Assembly: GCF_031393925.1 (NCBI RefSeq)
Contig: NZ_JANMWL010000061.1
Location: forward strand, 1 to 7,894
Length of the DNA stretch: 7,894 bases
From: Methylibium sp031393925
Lineage (GTDB): Bacteria > Pseudomonadota > Gammaproteobacteria > Burkholderiales > Burkholderiaceae_C
Direction: 5' to 3'
Of the stretch, positions 1-7,845 are shown in pieces. The translations under genes and the position numbers were made by a program. Every line of letters begins with the position of its first letter. Position 1 is the first letter of the stretch. The notes below the pieces were generated by a model. That model did no database searches and was not told the DNA's origin. It saw only the letters and a program-made list of their open reading frames with translations.

Positions 1-82
1 AGACCTCGCGAACGGCTTCATCCTCACCTGCCAGGCCCACCCGCTGACCGCGCGCGTGGTGCTCTCCTTCGACGAACGCTGA
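1..82 (+). CDS. paaE: PaaE, reductase component of phenylacetyl-CoA epoxidase (C-terminal end only)
   Basis: Only the last 26 codons are present, read from position 2 and ending with TGA at 80-82; the gene begins outside the window. The visible tail includes GFILTCQAHPLT and ends VVLSFDER. This matches the end of the C-terminal plant-type ferredoxin domain of PaaE, and the cysteine in LTCQ is the expected last ligand of the [2Fe-2S] cluster. PaaE family proteins take electrons from NADPH through FAD to this cluster and pass them to the di-iron oxygenase PaaABC, which epoxidises the ring of phenylacetyl-CoA in the cytoplasm. The regulator and paaZ that follow support the call. The next start codon is only 10 bases after the stop, so the genes are probably co-transcribed. 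The fragment is short, so the call rests on the tail motif plus context. Confidence 0.8.
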   Translation, partial: DLANGFILTCQAHPLTARVVLSFDER

Positions 83-92
83 AGCAAACCCG

Positions 93-788
93 ATGGCACG
101 CGGAAGAGCGGCTGGCTACGACGACCAACGCGAAATGATCCTGCAGCGTGCCGCGCACCTGTTCGCTCGCCGCGGCTACGTCGGCACCTCGATGAACCAG
201 GTGGCCGATGCCTGCGGGCTGTCCAAGGCGACCCTCTACCACTACTACCGCGACAAATACGCGCTGCTCGTGAGCATTGCCGAAGAGCATGTGTCGCGCC
301 TGCAGGCGCTGGTCGGCGAGGTCGGCGCGCAGAAGCTCGAGCCACAGGCCCGGGTGCGCGAGCTGATCCGCCGCATCGTCGGCGAGTACGCCCACGCGCA
401 GGACGCGCATCGCGTGCTGACCGAGGACGTGAAGTTCCTCGCGCCCGAGGACCGCCAGCGCGTGCTCGGCAAGGAGCGCGAGGTGGTCGCCGGCTTCGCG
501 GCGGCGATCGCCGCCTTTCGGCCGGAGTTCAACGCGGCCTCGCTGGCCAAGCCTTTGACGATGCTGTTGTTCGGGATGATCAACTGGCTGTTCACCTGGA
601 TGAAGCCCGACGGCGAGATCGACCACGAGGCCATGGCACCGATCGTGGCGGATCTGTTTCTGGGCGGTCTGCCGGCGGTCAGGCTGCACCGGCCAGTCGC
701 TGCACCGATCGCGGTGCCGGCAGCGTCGATCAAACCTCCTTCGCGTTCCCGTTCCCGCACCCGTTCCCGGCCATTGCCTTTGGAGTGA
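93..788 (+). CDS. paaR: TetR-family transcriptional regulator, probable phenylacetate repressor PaaR
   Basis: The product is 231 residues. Residues 10-60 form a classic TetR N-terminal DNA-binding domain, with the helix-turn-helix around residues 32-51 (TSMNQVADACGLSKATLYHYY), followed by a helical ligand-binding and dimerisation region to about residue 197. TetR-type PaaR proteins of betaproteobacteria repress paa genes and are released by phenylacetyl-CoA. That role is inferred here from the position between paaE and paaZ. The ATG at 93 is preceded only by a weak GAAG (81-84) overlapping the paaE stop, so translation may depend on coupling. Residues 198-231 look like an extra low-complexity tail rich in Pro, Ser and Arg (SRSRSRTRSRP), encoded by GTTCCC repeats, beyond the usual end near GGLPAVR. 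The TGA stop ends 5 bases before the paaZ ATG, and the last codons contain the paaZ ribosome binding site. Family is certain; the PaaR identity is likely. Confidence 0.85.
   Translation: MARGRAAGYDDQREMILQRAAHLFARRGYVGTSMNQVADACGLSKATLYHYYRDKYALLVSIAEEHVSRLQALVGEVGAQKLEPQARVRELIRRIVGEYAHAQDAHRVLTEDVKFLAPEDRQRVLGKEREVVAGFAAAIAAFRPEFNAASLAKPLTMLLFGMINWLFTWMKPDGEIDHEAMAPIVADLFLGGLPAVRLHRPVAAPIAVPAASIKPPSRSRSRTRSRPLPLE
745..768 (+). repeat. Short GTTCCC direct repeats in the 3' end of paaR
   Basis: GTTCCC occurs at 745-750, 751-756 and 763-768, with a related GCACCC in between. The repeats encode the Ser-Arg rich C-terminal tail of the regulator. They look like a small tandem expansion, which could vary in copy number between strains without harming the DNA-binding core. 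Confidence 0.6.
782..785 (+). promoter_or_regulatory. Ribosome binding site of paaZ
   Basis: GGAG lies 8 bases before the ATG at 794 and inside the last codons of paaR. It decides between two in-frame starts: the GTG at 785, which would overlap the paaR stop and has no ribosome site of its own, and the ATG at 794. The ATG also gives the family-typical beginning MTTVVQSYIGGRW. Confidence 0.75.
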
Positions 789-793
789 TTCAC

Positions 794-2839
794 ATGACGA
801 CTGTTGTGCAAAGTTATATCGGTGGGCGCTGGCTCGGCGCCGAGGGCGCGCAGGTGCTGCGCAGTGCCGTCAATGGCCGGCCGGTGGCGGCCACGCACGC
901 CGAGGCGATCGATTTCGAGCGGGCGGTGAGTCACGCCCGACGGGTCGGCCTGCCGGCGTTGATGAAGCTCGACTTCCAGCAGCGCGCCGAGCGGCTGAAA
1001 GCGCTCGCGAAGTACTTGAACGAGCACAAGGAACAGCTCTACGCGATCTCCGCGCACACCGGCGCAACGCGCACCGACGGCTGGATCGACATCGAGGGCG
1101 GCACCGCAACGCTGTTCGCCTACGCCGGCATCGGCAGCAACGAGCTGCCTGCGGGCAACCTGGTGCATGAGGGTCCGGCGATGGCGCTCGGCAAGCGCGG
1201 CGGCTTTTCGGGCACGCACATCCTGGTGCCGCGCGGCGGCGTGGCGGTTCACATCAATGCCTTCAACTTCCCCGTGTGGGGCCTGCTCGAGAAGTTGGCG
1301 CCGAGCTTTCTGGCCGGCATGCCCTGCATCGGCAAGCCCGCCACCGCCACCAGTTACCTGACCGAGGCAGCCGTGCGGCTGATCGTGCAGTCGGGCATCC
1401 TGCCCGAGGGCAGCCTGCAACTGGTGAGCGGCGGCACCGGCGACTTGCTCGACCGGCTCGAAGGGCCGGATGTGGTGACCTTCACCGGTTCGGCCGACAC
1501 GGCCGCCAAGTTGCGGGTGCATCCGAACCTGGTGCGCCAATCGATTCCTTTCAACGCCGAAGCCGACTCGCTCAACTGCGCCATCCTCGCGCCCGACGTG
1601 ACACCCGACGACGAGGAATTCGATCTGTTCGTCAAGGAGATTGCGCGCGAGATGACGGTCAAGGCCGGGCAGAAATGCACCGCCATCCGGCGTGCCATCG
1701 TCCCGCGCCAACACCTCGACGCGGTGGCTGCGCGGCTGCGTGAGCGCCTGGCCAAGGTGAGCGTTGGCGACCCCGCCACCGAAGGCGTTCGGATGGGGCC
1801 GCTCGCCTCGCGCGCCCAGCAGGACGACGTCGCTTCCCGGGTGGCGCTGCTGCTCGAGCACGCTGAGCTGGTCTATGGCGAGCGCGACCACCCGGCGCCG
1901 CAGGGCGAGGGAGTCGCCGAGGGCGCGTTCTTTGCGCCCACGCTCCTGCTCAGCCGCCGGCCGCTGGAGCAGGCTGCCGTCCACGATGTCGAAGCCTTCG
2001 GGCCGGTGTGTAGCTTGATGCCTTGCGAAGACCTCGACGAGGCGCTCGCGCTCGCCGCACGCGGCCGGGGCAGCCTGGTCGCCACCCTGGTCACGCGCGA
2101 CCCGCGCATCGCGGCGCAGGCGATCCCGGTGGCCGCGGCGTGGCATGGACGGCTGCTCATCCTCGACCGCGAGGCCGCGGTCGAATCGACCGGCCATGGC
2201 TCGCCGCTGCCTTCACTCAAACATGGCGGCCCCGGCCGAGCGGGCGGCGGCGAGGAACTCGGCGGCCTGCGGGCGGTGAAGCACTACCTGCAGCGCGCGG
2301 CGGTGCAGGGCTCGCCGACGATGCTGTCGGCCGTCATCGGCGAGCACGTCCGCGGCGCCAAGCTGCGCGAATCGGACATCCACCCCTTCAGGCGCTGGTT
2401 CCAGGACCTGCAGATCGGCGATTCGCTGCTGACCCACCGGCGCACCGTGGGCGAGGCCGACATCGTCGCCTTCGGTGGCATCACCGGCGACTATTTCTAC
2501 ATGCACTTCGACGAGCTCGCGGCGCGCGAGAGCCCGTTCGGCAAACGCATTGCGCATGGCTACTTCGTGCTCTCGGCTGCCGCCGGCTTGTTCGTCTCGC
2601 CGGCCCCGGGGCCGGTGCTCGCCAACTACGGACTGGACACGCTGCGCTTCATCAAACCGGTCGGCATCGGCGACACGATTCAGGCGCGCCTGACGTGCAA
2701 ACGCAAGATCGATCGCAACAAGAAGGATGCGAAGGGTGTCGGACAGGGCGTGGTGGCCTGGGATGTCGAGGTGACGAACCAGTTGGGTGAACTGGTGGCG
2801 AGCTACGACATCCTCACGCTGGTCGCCAAGCGCGAGTAG
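794..2839 (+). CDS. paaZ: PaaZ, bifunctional oxepin-CoA hydrolase / 3-oxo-5,6-dehydrosuberyl-CoA semialdehyde dehydrogenase
   Basis: The 681-residue product equals the length of E. coli PaaZ. The N-terminal part (about 1-520) is an aldehyde dehydrogenase with NAFNFPVWGLLEKLAPS and FTGS cofactor-site motifs, the general base Glu256 (FNAEADSLN) and the nucleophile Cys295 (KAGQKCTAIRR). Both fall at the E. coli positions. The C-terminal part (about 535-681) is a MaoC-type hot-dog hydratase with catalytic Asp566 and His571 (GDYFYMH), equivalent to Asp561 and His566 of E. coli. In this family the hydratase domain opens the seven-membered ring of oxepin-CoA and the dehydrogenase domain oxidises the reactive aldehyde with NADP+, giving 3-oxo-5,6-dehydrosuberyl-CoA for beta-oxidation-like steps. 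All four catalytic residues are present, so both activities are expected. The gene lies 5 bases after paaR and is probably in the same transcript and under PaaR control. Confidence 0.96.
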   Translation: MTTVVQSYIGGRWLGAEGAQVLRSAVNGRPVAATHAEAIDFERAVSHARRVGLPALMKLDFQQRAERLKALAKYLNEHKEQLYAISAHTGATRTDGWIDIEGGTATLFAYAGIGSNELPAGNLVHEGPAMALGKRGGFSGTHILVPRGGVAVHINAFNFPVWGLLEKLAPSFLAGMPCIGKPATATSYLTEAAVRLIVQSGILPEGSLQLVSGGTGDLLDRLEGPDVVTFTGSADTAAKLRVHPNLVRQSIPFNAEADSLNCAILAPDVTPDDEEFDLFVKEIAREMTVKAGQKCTAIRRAIVPRQHLDAVAARLRERLAKVSVGDPATEGVRMGPLASRAQQDDVASRVALLLEHAELVYGERDHPAPQGEGVAEGAFFAPTLLLSRRPLEQAAVHDVEAFGPVCSLMPCEDLDEALALAARGRGSLVATLVTRDPRIAAQAIPVAAAWHGRLLILDREAAVESTGHGSPLPSLKHGGPGRAGGGEELGGLRAVKHYLQRAAVQGSPTMLSAVIGEHVRGAKLRESDIHPFRRWFQDLQIGDSLLTHRRTVGEADIVAFGGITGDYFYMHFDELAARESPFGKRIAHGYFVLSAAAGLFVSPAPGPVLANYGLDTLRFIKPVGIGDTIQARLTCKRKIDRNKKDAKGVGQGVVAWDVEVTNQLGELVASYDILTLVAKRE

Positions 2840-2890
2840 CGGGCGGTTCGCCGCTTCACCGGTTCGGCGCGCCGCCGATTTGCCAACCCG

Positions 2891-2912
2891 CCGCAGCGTC
2901 GATGCGCTGCGG
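2891..2912. terminator. Hairpin between convergent paaZ and glpK, candidate bidirectional terminator
   Basis: CCGCAGCG (2891-2898) and CGCTGCGG (2905-2912) form a perfect 8-base-pair stem with a 6-base loop, TCGATG. It sits in the 107-base gap between the stops of two convergent genes, where a shared terminator is expected. No T-run follows on either strand, so intrinsic termination is uncertain. A weaker 5-base-pair stem (2864-2868 with 2874-2878) followed by TTT lies nearer paaZ. Confidence 0.4.
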
Positions 2913-2946
2913 TCCGGGTGCAAGCACGCGGTCCTGCAGCCGACCT

Positions 2947-4440
<1,494 letters not shown>

Positions 4441-4444
4441 GGCG

Positions 4445-4451
4445 TTTCCTC
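4445..4451 (-). promoter_or_regulatory. Ribosome binding site of glpK
   Basis: On the minus strand GAGGAAA precedes the glpK ATG; its GAGG core ends 7 bases upstream of the start at 4440. This fixes the start codon and rules out the longer reading from 4530, which would run through the hairpin repeat. Confidence 0.75.
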
Positions 4452-4469
4452 GGCGCGGCTTCGCGGTCT

Positions 4470-4510
4470 TGGCTCCTTCCCCGCTGGGGAAGCTCGGGAT
4501 GGGGGCCGGC
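4470..4510. repeat. REP-like palindromic element upstream of glpK
   Basis: CTTCCCC (4476-4482) and GGGGAAG (4486-4492) form a perfect 7-base-pair stem with a 3-base loop, followed on the plus strand by CTCGGGATGGGGGCCGGCC. This stem plus G-rich tail resembles intergenic palindromic units dispersed through many Burkholderiales genomes. It lies in the probable 5' leader of glpK, 36 to 52 bases before the start codon. It has no T-run, so it is not an obvious terminator. The repeat identity is from recall of such units and needs a genome-wide count. Confidence 0.45.
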
Positions 4511-4555
4511 CGGAAGCGGTCTTGCTCCATCGCCCCTCAGCGACAGCCTGGCCGC

Positions 4556-4640
4556 AAGCCTAGAACGAAAACAAACAAAATTGGTCGCGGGTAATCGAAG
4601 ATGCGTTCGTGCTGCTTAGCGCATAAAACGAACAACCGCG
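4556..4640. promoter_or_regulatory. Divergent glpK/glpD control region with candidate GlpR-type operator motifs
   Basis: This is the only AT-rich patch in the window. It holds GAACGAAAACAAACAAAA (4563-4580), GTTCGT (4605-4610) and its inverted partner ACGAAC (4628-4633). The DeoR-family repressor GlpR of other proteobacteria binds TGTTCG/CGAACA-type half-sites and TTCGTTTTCG-like repeats, and CGAACA is present at 4629-4634. The position between the two glycerol genes makes shared repression by GlpR, relieved by glycerol-3-phosphate, plausible. I could not assign convincing -35/-10 hexamers on either strand, and the spacing of the inverted pair is wider than in E. coli operators. Confidence 0.45.
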
Positions 4641-4671
4641 CGCGGGCTTCGTTCGCCTCGCCCGCCCCGCC

Positions 4672-4676
4672 AGGAG
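4672..4676 (+). promoter_or_regulatory. Ribosome binding site that points to a TTG start for glpD
   Basis: AGGAG lies 8 bases before an in-frame TTG at 4685, ideal spacing. The nearest ATG downstream (4709) has no ribosome site at a usable distance, and the ATG at 4601 falls within the presumed operator region. This site therefore favours initiation at TTG. Confidence 0.6.
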
Positions 4677-4684
4677 CCCCCGAC

Positions 4685-6328
4685 TTGCAAGCGCCCCGTT
4701 CGGCCCCGATGGCCGCCACCACCGATGCTTCTGCCCCTTCAGAAGGCCAGGCGCAGGTGTGCGACGTGCTGGTGGTCGGCGGCGGCATCAATGGCTGCGG
4801 CATTGCACGCGACCTGGCCGGCCGCGGCTGGCGCGTGGTGCTGTGCGAGCGCGATGACCTCGCCTCGCACACCTCGTCGTCGTCGACCAAGCTCATCCAC
4901 GGCGGGCTGCGCTACCTCGAGCATGGCGAGTTCGCGCTGGTGAGAAAGGCGCTGCAGGAGCGCGAAGTGTTGCTCAGGAGCGCGCCGCACATCATGTGGC
5001 CGCTGCGCTTCGTGATGCCGCACGACGCCGCGCAACGCCCGGCCTGGATGGTGCGCGCCGGCCTCTTTCTCTACGACCACCTGGCGCGGCGCGAGGTGCT
5101 GCCCGCATCAAGCGGCATCGACCTGCGCCTTCACCCGGCCGGCGCGCCGCTCAAGCCGCAGTACACGCGCGGCTTTGTTTACAGCGACGGCTGGGTCGAC
5201 GATGCGCGGCTGGTGGTGCTGGCCGCCATCGAGGCGCGCGAGCGCGGCGCCGCAGTCCACACCCGCACCGCCTGCGTGAAGGCGCGGCGCGGCGCGAACG
5301 GCTGGCGCGCGACGCTCGCCGATGCGAACGGCGCGACGCGCACCGTGCAGGCCCGCGCGCTGGTCAACGCCGCCGGCCCCTGGGCCGAGAGCTTTTTGCG
5401 CGGCGTCGCGACGCCGGCCGCGGGCGAGGCGCTCGCCACACGCCGCCTGCGCCTGGTCAAGGGCAGCCACATCGTCGTGCCACGCTGCTTCGAGCACGAC
5501 CACGCCTACCTGTTCCAGAACCCCGACCGCCGCATCATCTTTGCCATTCCCTACGAGGGCGAGTTCACGCTGATCGGCACCACCGATGTCGAGATTGCGC
5601 CGGACGACCCCGGCGCCGCGCGCATCGACGCCGCCGAGACCGCTTACCTGTGCGAGCAGGCGAGCCGCTACTTGCGTGTGCCGGTGCGCCCCGACGATGT
5701 GGTCTGGAGCTATGCGGGCGTGCGCCCGCTGCTCGACGACGCCGCCGCCGACCCGAGCGCGGTGACGCGCGACTACCTGCTCGAAGCCCATCACGTGGCC
5801 GGCGAGGCCGCGCCGCTGCTCACGGTCTGGGGCGGCAAGATCACCACCTTTCGCAAGCTGGCCGAAGACGCCGCCGACGAGGTCGGCCGCATGCTCGGCG
5901 AGCGTCGCCCCGCCTGGACCGCAGGCGCCAAGCTGCCGGGTGGCGACCTGTCGGGCTGGATCGGCGCGCCGCGCCGGCCCGACACCGATTTCGAGCGCTT
6001 CGTCGCCGAGCTGCGGCGGCGCCACGCTTGGCTGCCGGGGCCGCTCGTGCGCCGGCTGGCGCGCGCCTACGGCAGCCGCATCGAGCGCGTGCTCGGTGCG
6101 GCCACTTCGCTCGATGCGCTGGGCGTCGAGGTTGCGCCCGGCCTGCACGAGGCCGAGCTTTGCTACTTGCAGCGCGAAGAATGGGCGAGCGCCGCCGACG
6201 ACGTGCTGTGGCGCCGCTCCAAGCTCGGCCTGCACTGCACGAGCACTGAGCGCGAGCGCGTGGCCGACTGGATCGCGCGGCGCAAAGCGGCGCTGCCCGC
6301 CGCGCCACCTTGCGTCAAACGCGCGTGA
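4685..6328 (+). CDS. glpD: FAD-dependent glycerol-3-phosphate dehydrogenase, aerobic type
   Basis: The product is 547 residues from the TTG start (539 from the ATG at 4709; E. coli GlpD has 501). It oxidises sn-glycerol-3-phosphate to dihydroxyacetone phosphate at the inner face of the cytoplasmic membrane and passes electrons through FAD to ubiquinone. Visible features, numbered from the TTG, are the Rossmann FAD motif VGGGINGCG around 31-39, IHGGLRYLE at 71-79 with substrate residue Arg76, NAAGPW at 228-233, YAGVRPL with Arg347, GGKITTFRKLA at 383-393 with Lys385, and the C-terminal helical-domain motif ADDVLWRRSKLG at 504-515. These correspond to Arg54, Arg317 and Lys354 of E. coli. The signature's usual Tyr in GGKxxxYR is Phe. 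An N-terminal extension of about 22 residues rich in Ala, Pro and Ser precedes the FAD motif. The gene diverges from glpK and is convergent with the aldo/keto reductase. Confidence 0.94.
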   Translation: MQAPRSAPMAATTDASAPSEGQAQVCDVLVVGGGINGCGIARDLAGRGWRVVLCERDDLASHTSSSSTKLIHGGLRYLEHGEFALVRKALQEREVLLRSAPHIMWPLRFVMPHDAAQRPAWMVRAGLFLYDHLARREVLPASSGIDLRLHPAGAPLKPQYTRGFVYSDGWVDDARLVVLAAIEARERGAAVHTRTACVKARRGANGWRATLADANGATRTVQARALVNAAGPWAESFLRGVATPAAGEALATRRLRLVKGSHIVVPRCFEHDHAYLFQNPDRRIIFAIPYEGEFTLIGTTDVEIAPDDPGAARIDAAETAYLCEQASRYLRVPVRPDDVVWSYAGVRPLLDDAAADPSAVTRDYLLEAHHVAGEAAPLLTVWGGKITTFRKLAEDAADEVGRMLGERRPAWTAGAKLPGGDLSGWIGAPRRPDTDFERFVAELRRRHAWLPGPLVRRLARAYGSRIERVLGAATSLDALGVEVAPGLHEAELCYLQREEWASAADDVLWRRSKLGLHCTSTERERVADWIARRKAALPAAPPCVKRA

Positions 6329-6367
6329 TGCGGCTCGCGTGCCCCGTGCCTTGCCCCGACAAACAAG

Positions 6368-7426
6368 CTACTGCGCCGGGTCGCGCATCTCCCAGCGGAG
6401 CTTGTCGATCGCGGCCAGCAGCTCGGTGCCCAGCACCGTGCCCCAGGCGTCCAGGCATTCGTCGAGCTGGGCCAGGCTGGTGACGCCGATGAGGGTGCTG
6501 GCCACGCGCCAGTTGGTGTAGCAAAAGGCCAGCGCCATGCGGGTGGGCGTGAGGCCATGCTCGCGCGCCAGCGCGCTGTAGCGCCGGGCCGCGGCCAGCG
6601 ATTCCGGGCGACCCCAACGCTGTTGCCGCATGCGCTCGAACAGCGTCATGCGGCCGCGGTTGGCCGGGTCGTCGAAGCCGAGCGCGTCGTACTTGCCGCT
6701 CAGCAGGCCAAAGCCGAGCGGCGAATAGGCCAGCAGGCTGGTGCCGGTGTGGTGCAGGGTTTCGTCCAGGCCGTTGTCGACGCAGCGGTTGATCAGGCAG
6801 TACGGGTTCTGCACCGTGACCACCCGCGGCAGGCCGTGTTGCTCGGCCACGCGCACGAACTCGGTCACGCCCCAGGGCGTTTCGTTGGACAGGCCGATCG
6901 CGCGCACCTTGCCTGCACGCACCAGCCGGTCCAGCGCCTCGAGCTGGTCGTGGATGGAGGTCTGTGGCTGGTCGTTGACCGGGTCGAAGTAGACCGAGCC
7001 GAACGACGGCGCATTGCGATTGGGCCAGTGGATCTGGTAGAGGTCGATCACGTCGGTGCACAGGCGACGCAGGCTGTCCTCGCAGGCCCGTGTGATGTCG
7101 GCCGGGCTCAGGTTGCCCGCGCCGTTGCGGATCCACGGCATGCCGCGCGCCGGCCCGGACACCTTGGTCGCGAGGACCACCCGGTCGCGCACCGCAGGGT
7201 GTTTGGCGAACCAGCGGCCGATGATGATTTCGGTGGCACCGAAGGTCTCGGCGCGCGGCGGCACCGAGTACATCTCGGCCGTGTCGATGAAGTTGACGCC
7301 GCGCTCCAGCGCACGGTCGAGGATTGCATGGGCGTCGCCTTCACCTACCTGCTCACCAAACGTCATCGTGCCCAGGCCAATGCGGCTGACGGCAATCTCA
7401 CTGCGACCCAGCGGGGTGGTTTGCAT
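6368..7426 (-). CDS. tas: NADP(H)-dependent aldo/keto reductase, Tas type
   Basis: The 352-residue product resembles E. coli Tas (346 residues) along its length. The beginning is MQTTPLGRSEIAVSRIGLGTM (positions 1-21), continuing into TFGEQ. The aldo/keto reductase catalytic tetrad is complete: Asp48 and Tyr53 (FIDTAEMY), Lys88 (ATKVSGP) and His133 (YQIHWPN). Later motifs are SNETPWGV from 180, VQNPYCLINR at 205-214, AYSPLGFGLLSGKY at 233-246 and the NADPH-binding STLIGVTSLAQL at 310-321. These enzymes reduce aldehydes and ketones in the cytoplasm; the natural substrate of Tas is not settled. The ATG at 7426 is chosen because the family N-terminus begins there; an upstream ATG at 7570 would add 48 low-complexity residues. 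No good ribosome site precedes it. It ends 39 bases from glpD and is convergent with it, so it is its own transcription unit with no evident link to glycerol use. Confidence 0.88.
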   Translation of the reverse strand: MQTTPLGRSEIAVSRIGLGTMTFGEQVGEGDAHAILDRALERGVNFIDTAEMYSVPPRAETFGATEIIIGRWFAKHPAVRDRVVLATKVSGPARGMPWIRNGAGNLSPADITRACEDSLRRLCTDVIDLYQIHWPNRNAPSFGSVYFDPVNDQPQTSIHDQLEALDRLVRAGKVRAIGLSNETPWGVTEFVRVAEQHGLPRVVTVQNPYCLINRCVDNGLDETLHHTGTSLLAYSPLGFGLLSGKYDALGFDDPANRGRMTLFERMRQQRWGRPESLAAARRYSALAREHGLTPTRMALAFCYTNWRVASTLIGVTSLAQLDECLDAWGTVLGTELLAAIDKLRWEMRDPAQ

Positions 7427-7561
7427 GGCATCGGATGGTGGCTGGAGCACTCGCGCTCGGGCGGCCACTGTAGCGCTCGAGCAGGCCGCTGCTACCGGCG
7501 CGCTGCCGCACGACCCGGCCGACACCGAGCCTGTGCGCGGCGCCAACGCGCGCAGGCGCTG

Positions 7562-7798
7562 CACAGTCACGACTGGGGGGTGTACGCGACACCGCTTGGC
7601 GGGCCGACGGCGGTGATGGACTGCGCGAGGAGGCGCAGGCCTTCATGTGTCGCGTGGCGACCCTCGAGATCGAGTGCTGCGCGCATTGCAAGCTCGGGCG
7701 CTGGCGCGTGGTCGAGCAACGCGGCGCCGACCGCGCGGCCATTGCAGCGCCCACGCTGCTCGCATGCCGGGGCCCACGCGCCGCCCCTCGTCAATTAG
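7562..7798 (+). pseudogene. Decayed remnant of an IS91-type (Y2/HUH) transposase
   Basis: Two blocks in different forward frames recall conserved parts of IS91-family transposases, in the correct order. Block one (7562-7621) reads HSHDWGVYATPLGGPTAVMD, like the WVVYAKxPFxGPexVL segment of the family. Block two begins at 7621 with LREEAQAFMCRV and continues to ECCAHCKLGRWRVVEQ, like the C-terminal FxRVxxIDxxxCPHCxxGxxxVI zinc-ribbon tail, ending LLACRGP. In intact members a long stretch separates these segments; here they abut with a frame change, implying an internal deletion. The catalytic HUH and paired-tyrosine region is missing, so the remnant cannot be active. The first frame stops at 7796-7798 and the second stays open to the window end. 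This is pattern recognition without a search; chance in GC-rich DNA is possible but two matches in order argue against it. The 135 bases between the reductase start and this remnant show nothing else firm. Confidence 0.5.
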
Positions 7799-7822
7799 AA
7801 CGGCCTGGCCGCACACATGGCC

Positions 7823-7845
7823 CGAGCCCGCGTGCGCGGGCCTCG
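7823..7845. repeat. Strong GC hairpin downstream of the transposase remnant
   Basis: CGAGCCCGCG (7823-7832) pairs with CGCGGG (7835-7840) and CTCG (7842-7845), giving 10 base pairs with one bulged C. As drawn the loop is only TG, so in practice a 4-base GTGC loop is likelier. No T-run follows, which weakens a terminator reading. IS91-type elements carry hairpins near their ends, so it could be part of the element terminus, or the leader of a gene beyond the window. Nothing else recognisable lies in 7846-7894. Confidence 0.4.

Noticed and set aside
245..2197. A 650-residue open frame on the minus strand across paaR and paaZ
   Set aside because: It lies antisense to two well-supported genes, has Arg/His/Gln-rich low-complexity composition and no recognisable motif; long antisense frames are expected in GC-rich coding DNA.
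4441..4530. An N-terminal extension of GlpK from an upstream ATG at 4530
   Set aside because: The extension would translate the palindromic repeat, and the good ribosome site and family N-terminus are at 4440.
7467..7495. TACAGT (minus strand) as a -10 box and a GTAGC/GCTAC inverted repeat before the reductase gene
   Set aside because: No suitable -35 hexamer is found at normal spacing and the stem is only 5 base pairs, so neither is better than chance here.
7427..7570. A 48-residue N-terminal extension of the aldo/keto reductase
   Set aside because: The added sequence is low complexity with no family match, and homologues such as Tas begin at the equivalent of the 7426 ATG.
6557..7798. A 413-residue plus-strand frame opposite the aldo/keto reductase that runs into the transposase-like block
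   Set aside because: Most of it is the antisense shadow of the reductase; only the part after about 7562 has independent support, so only that part is annotated.
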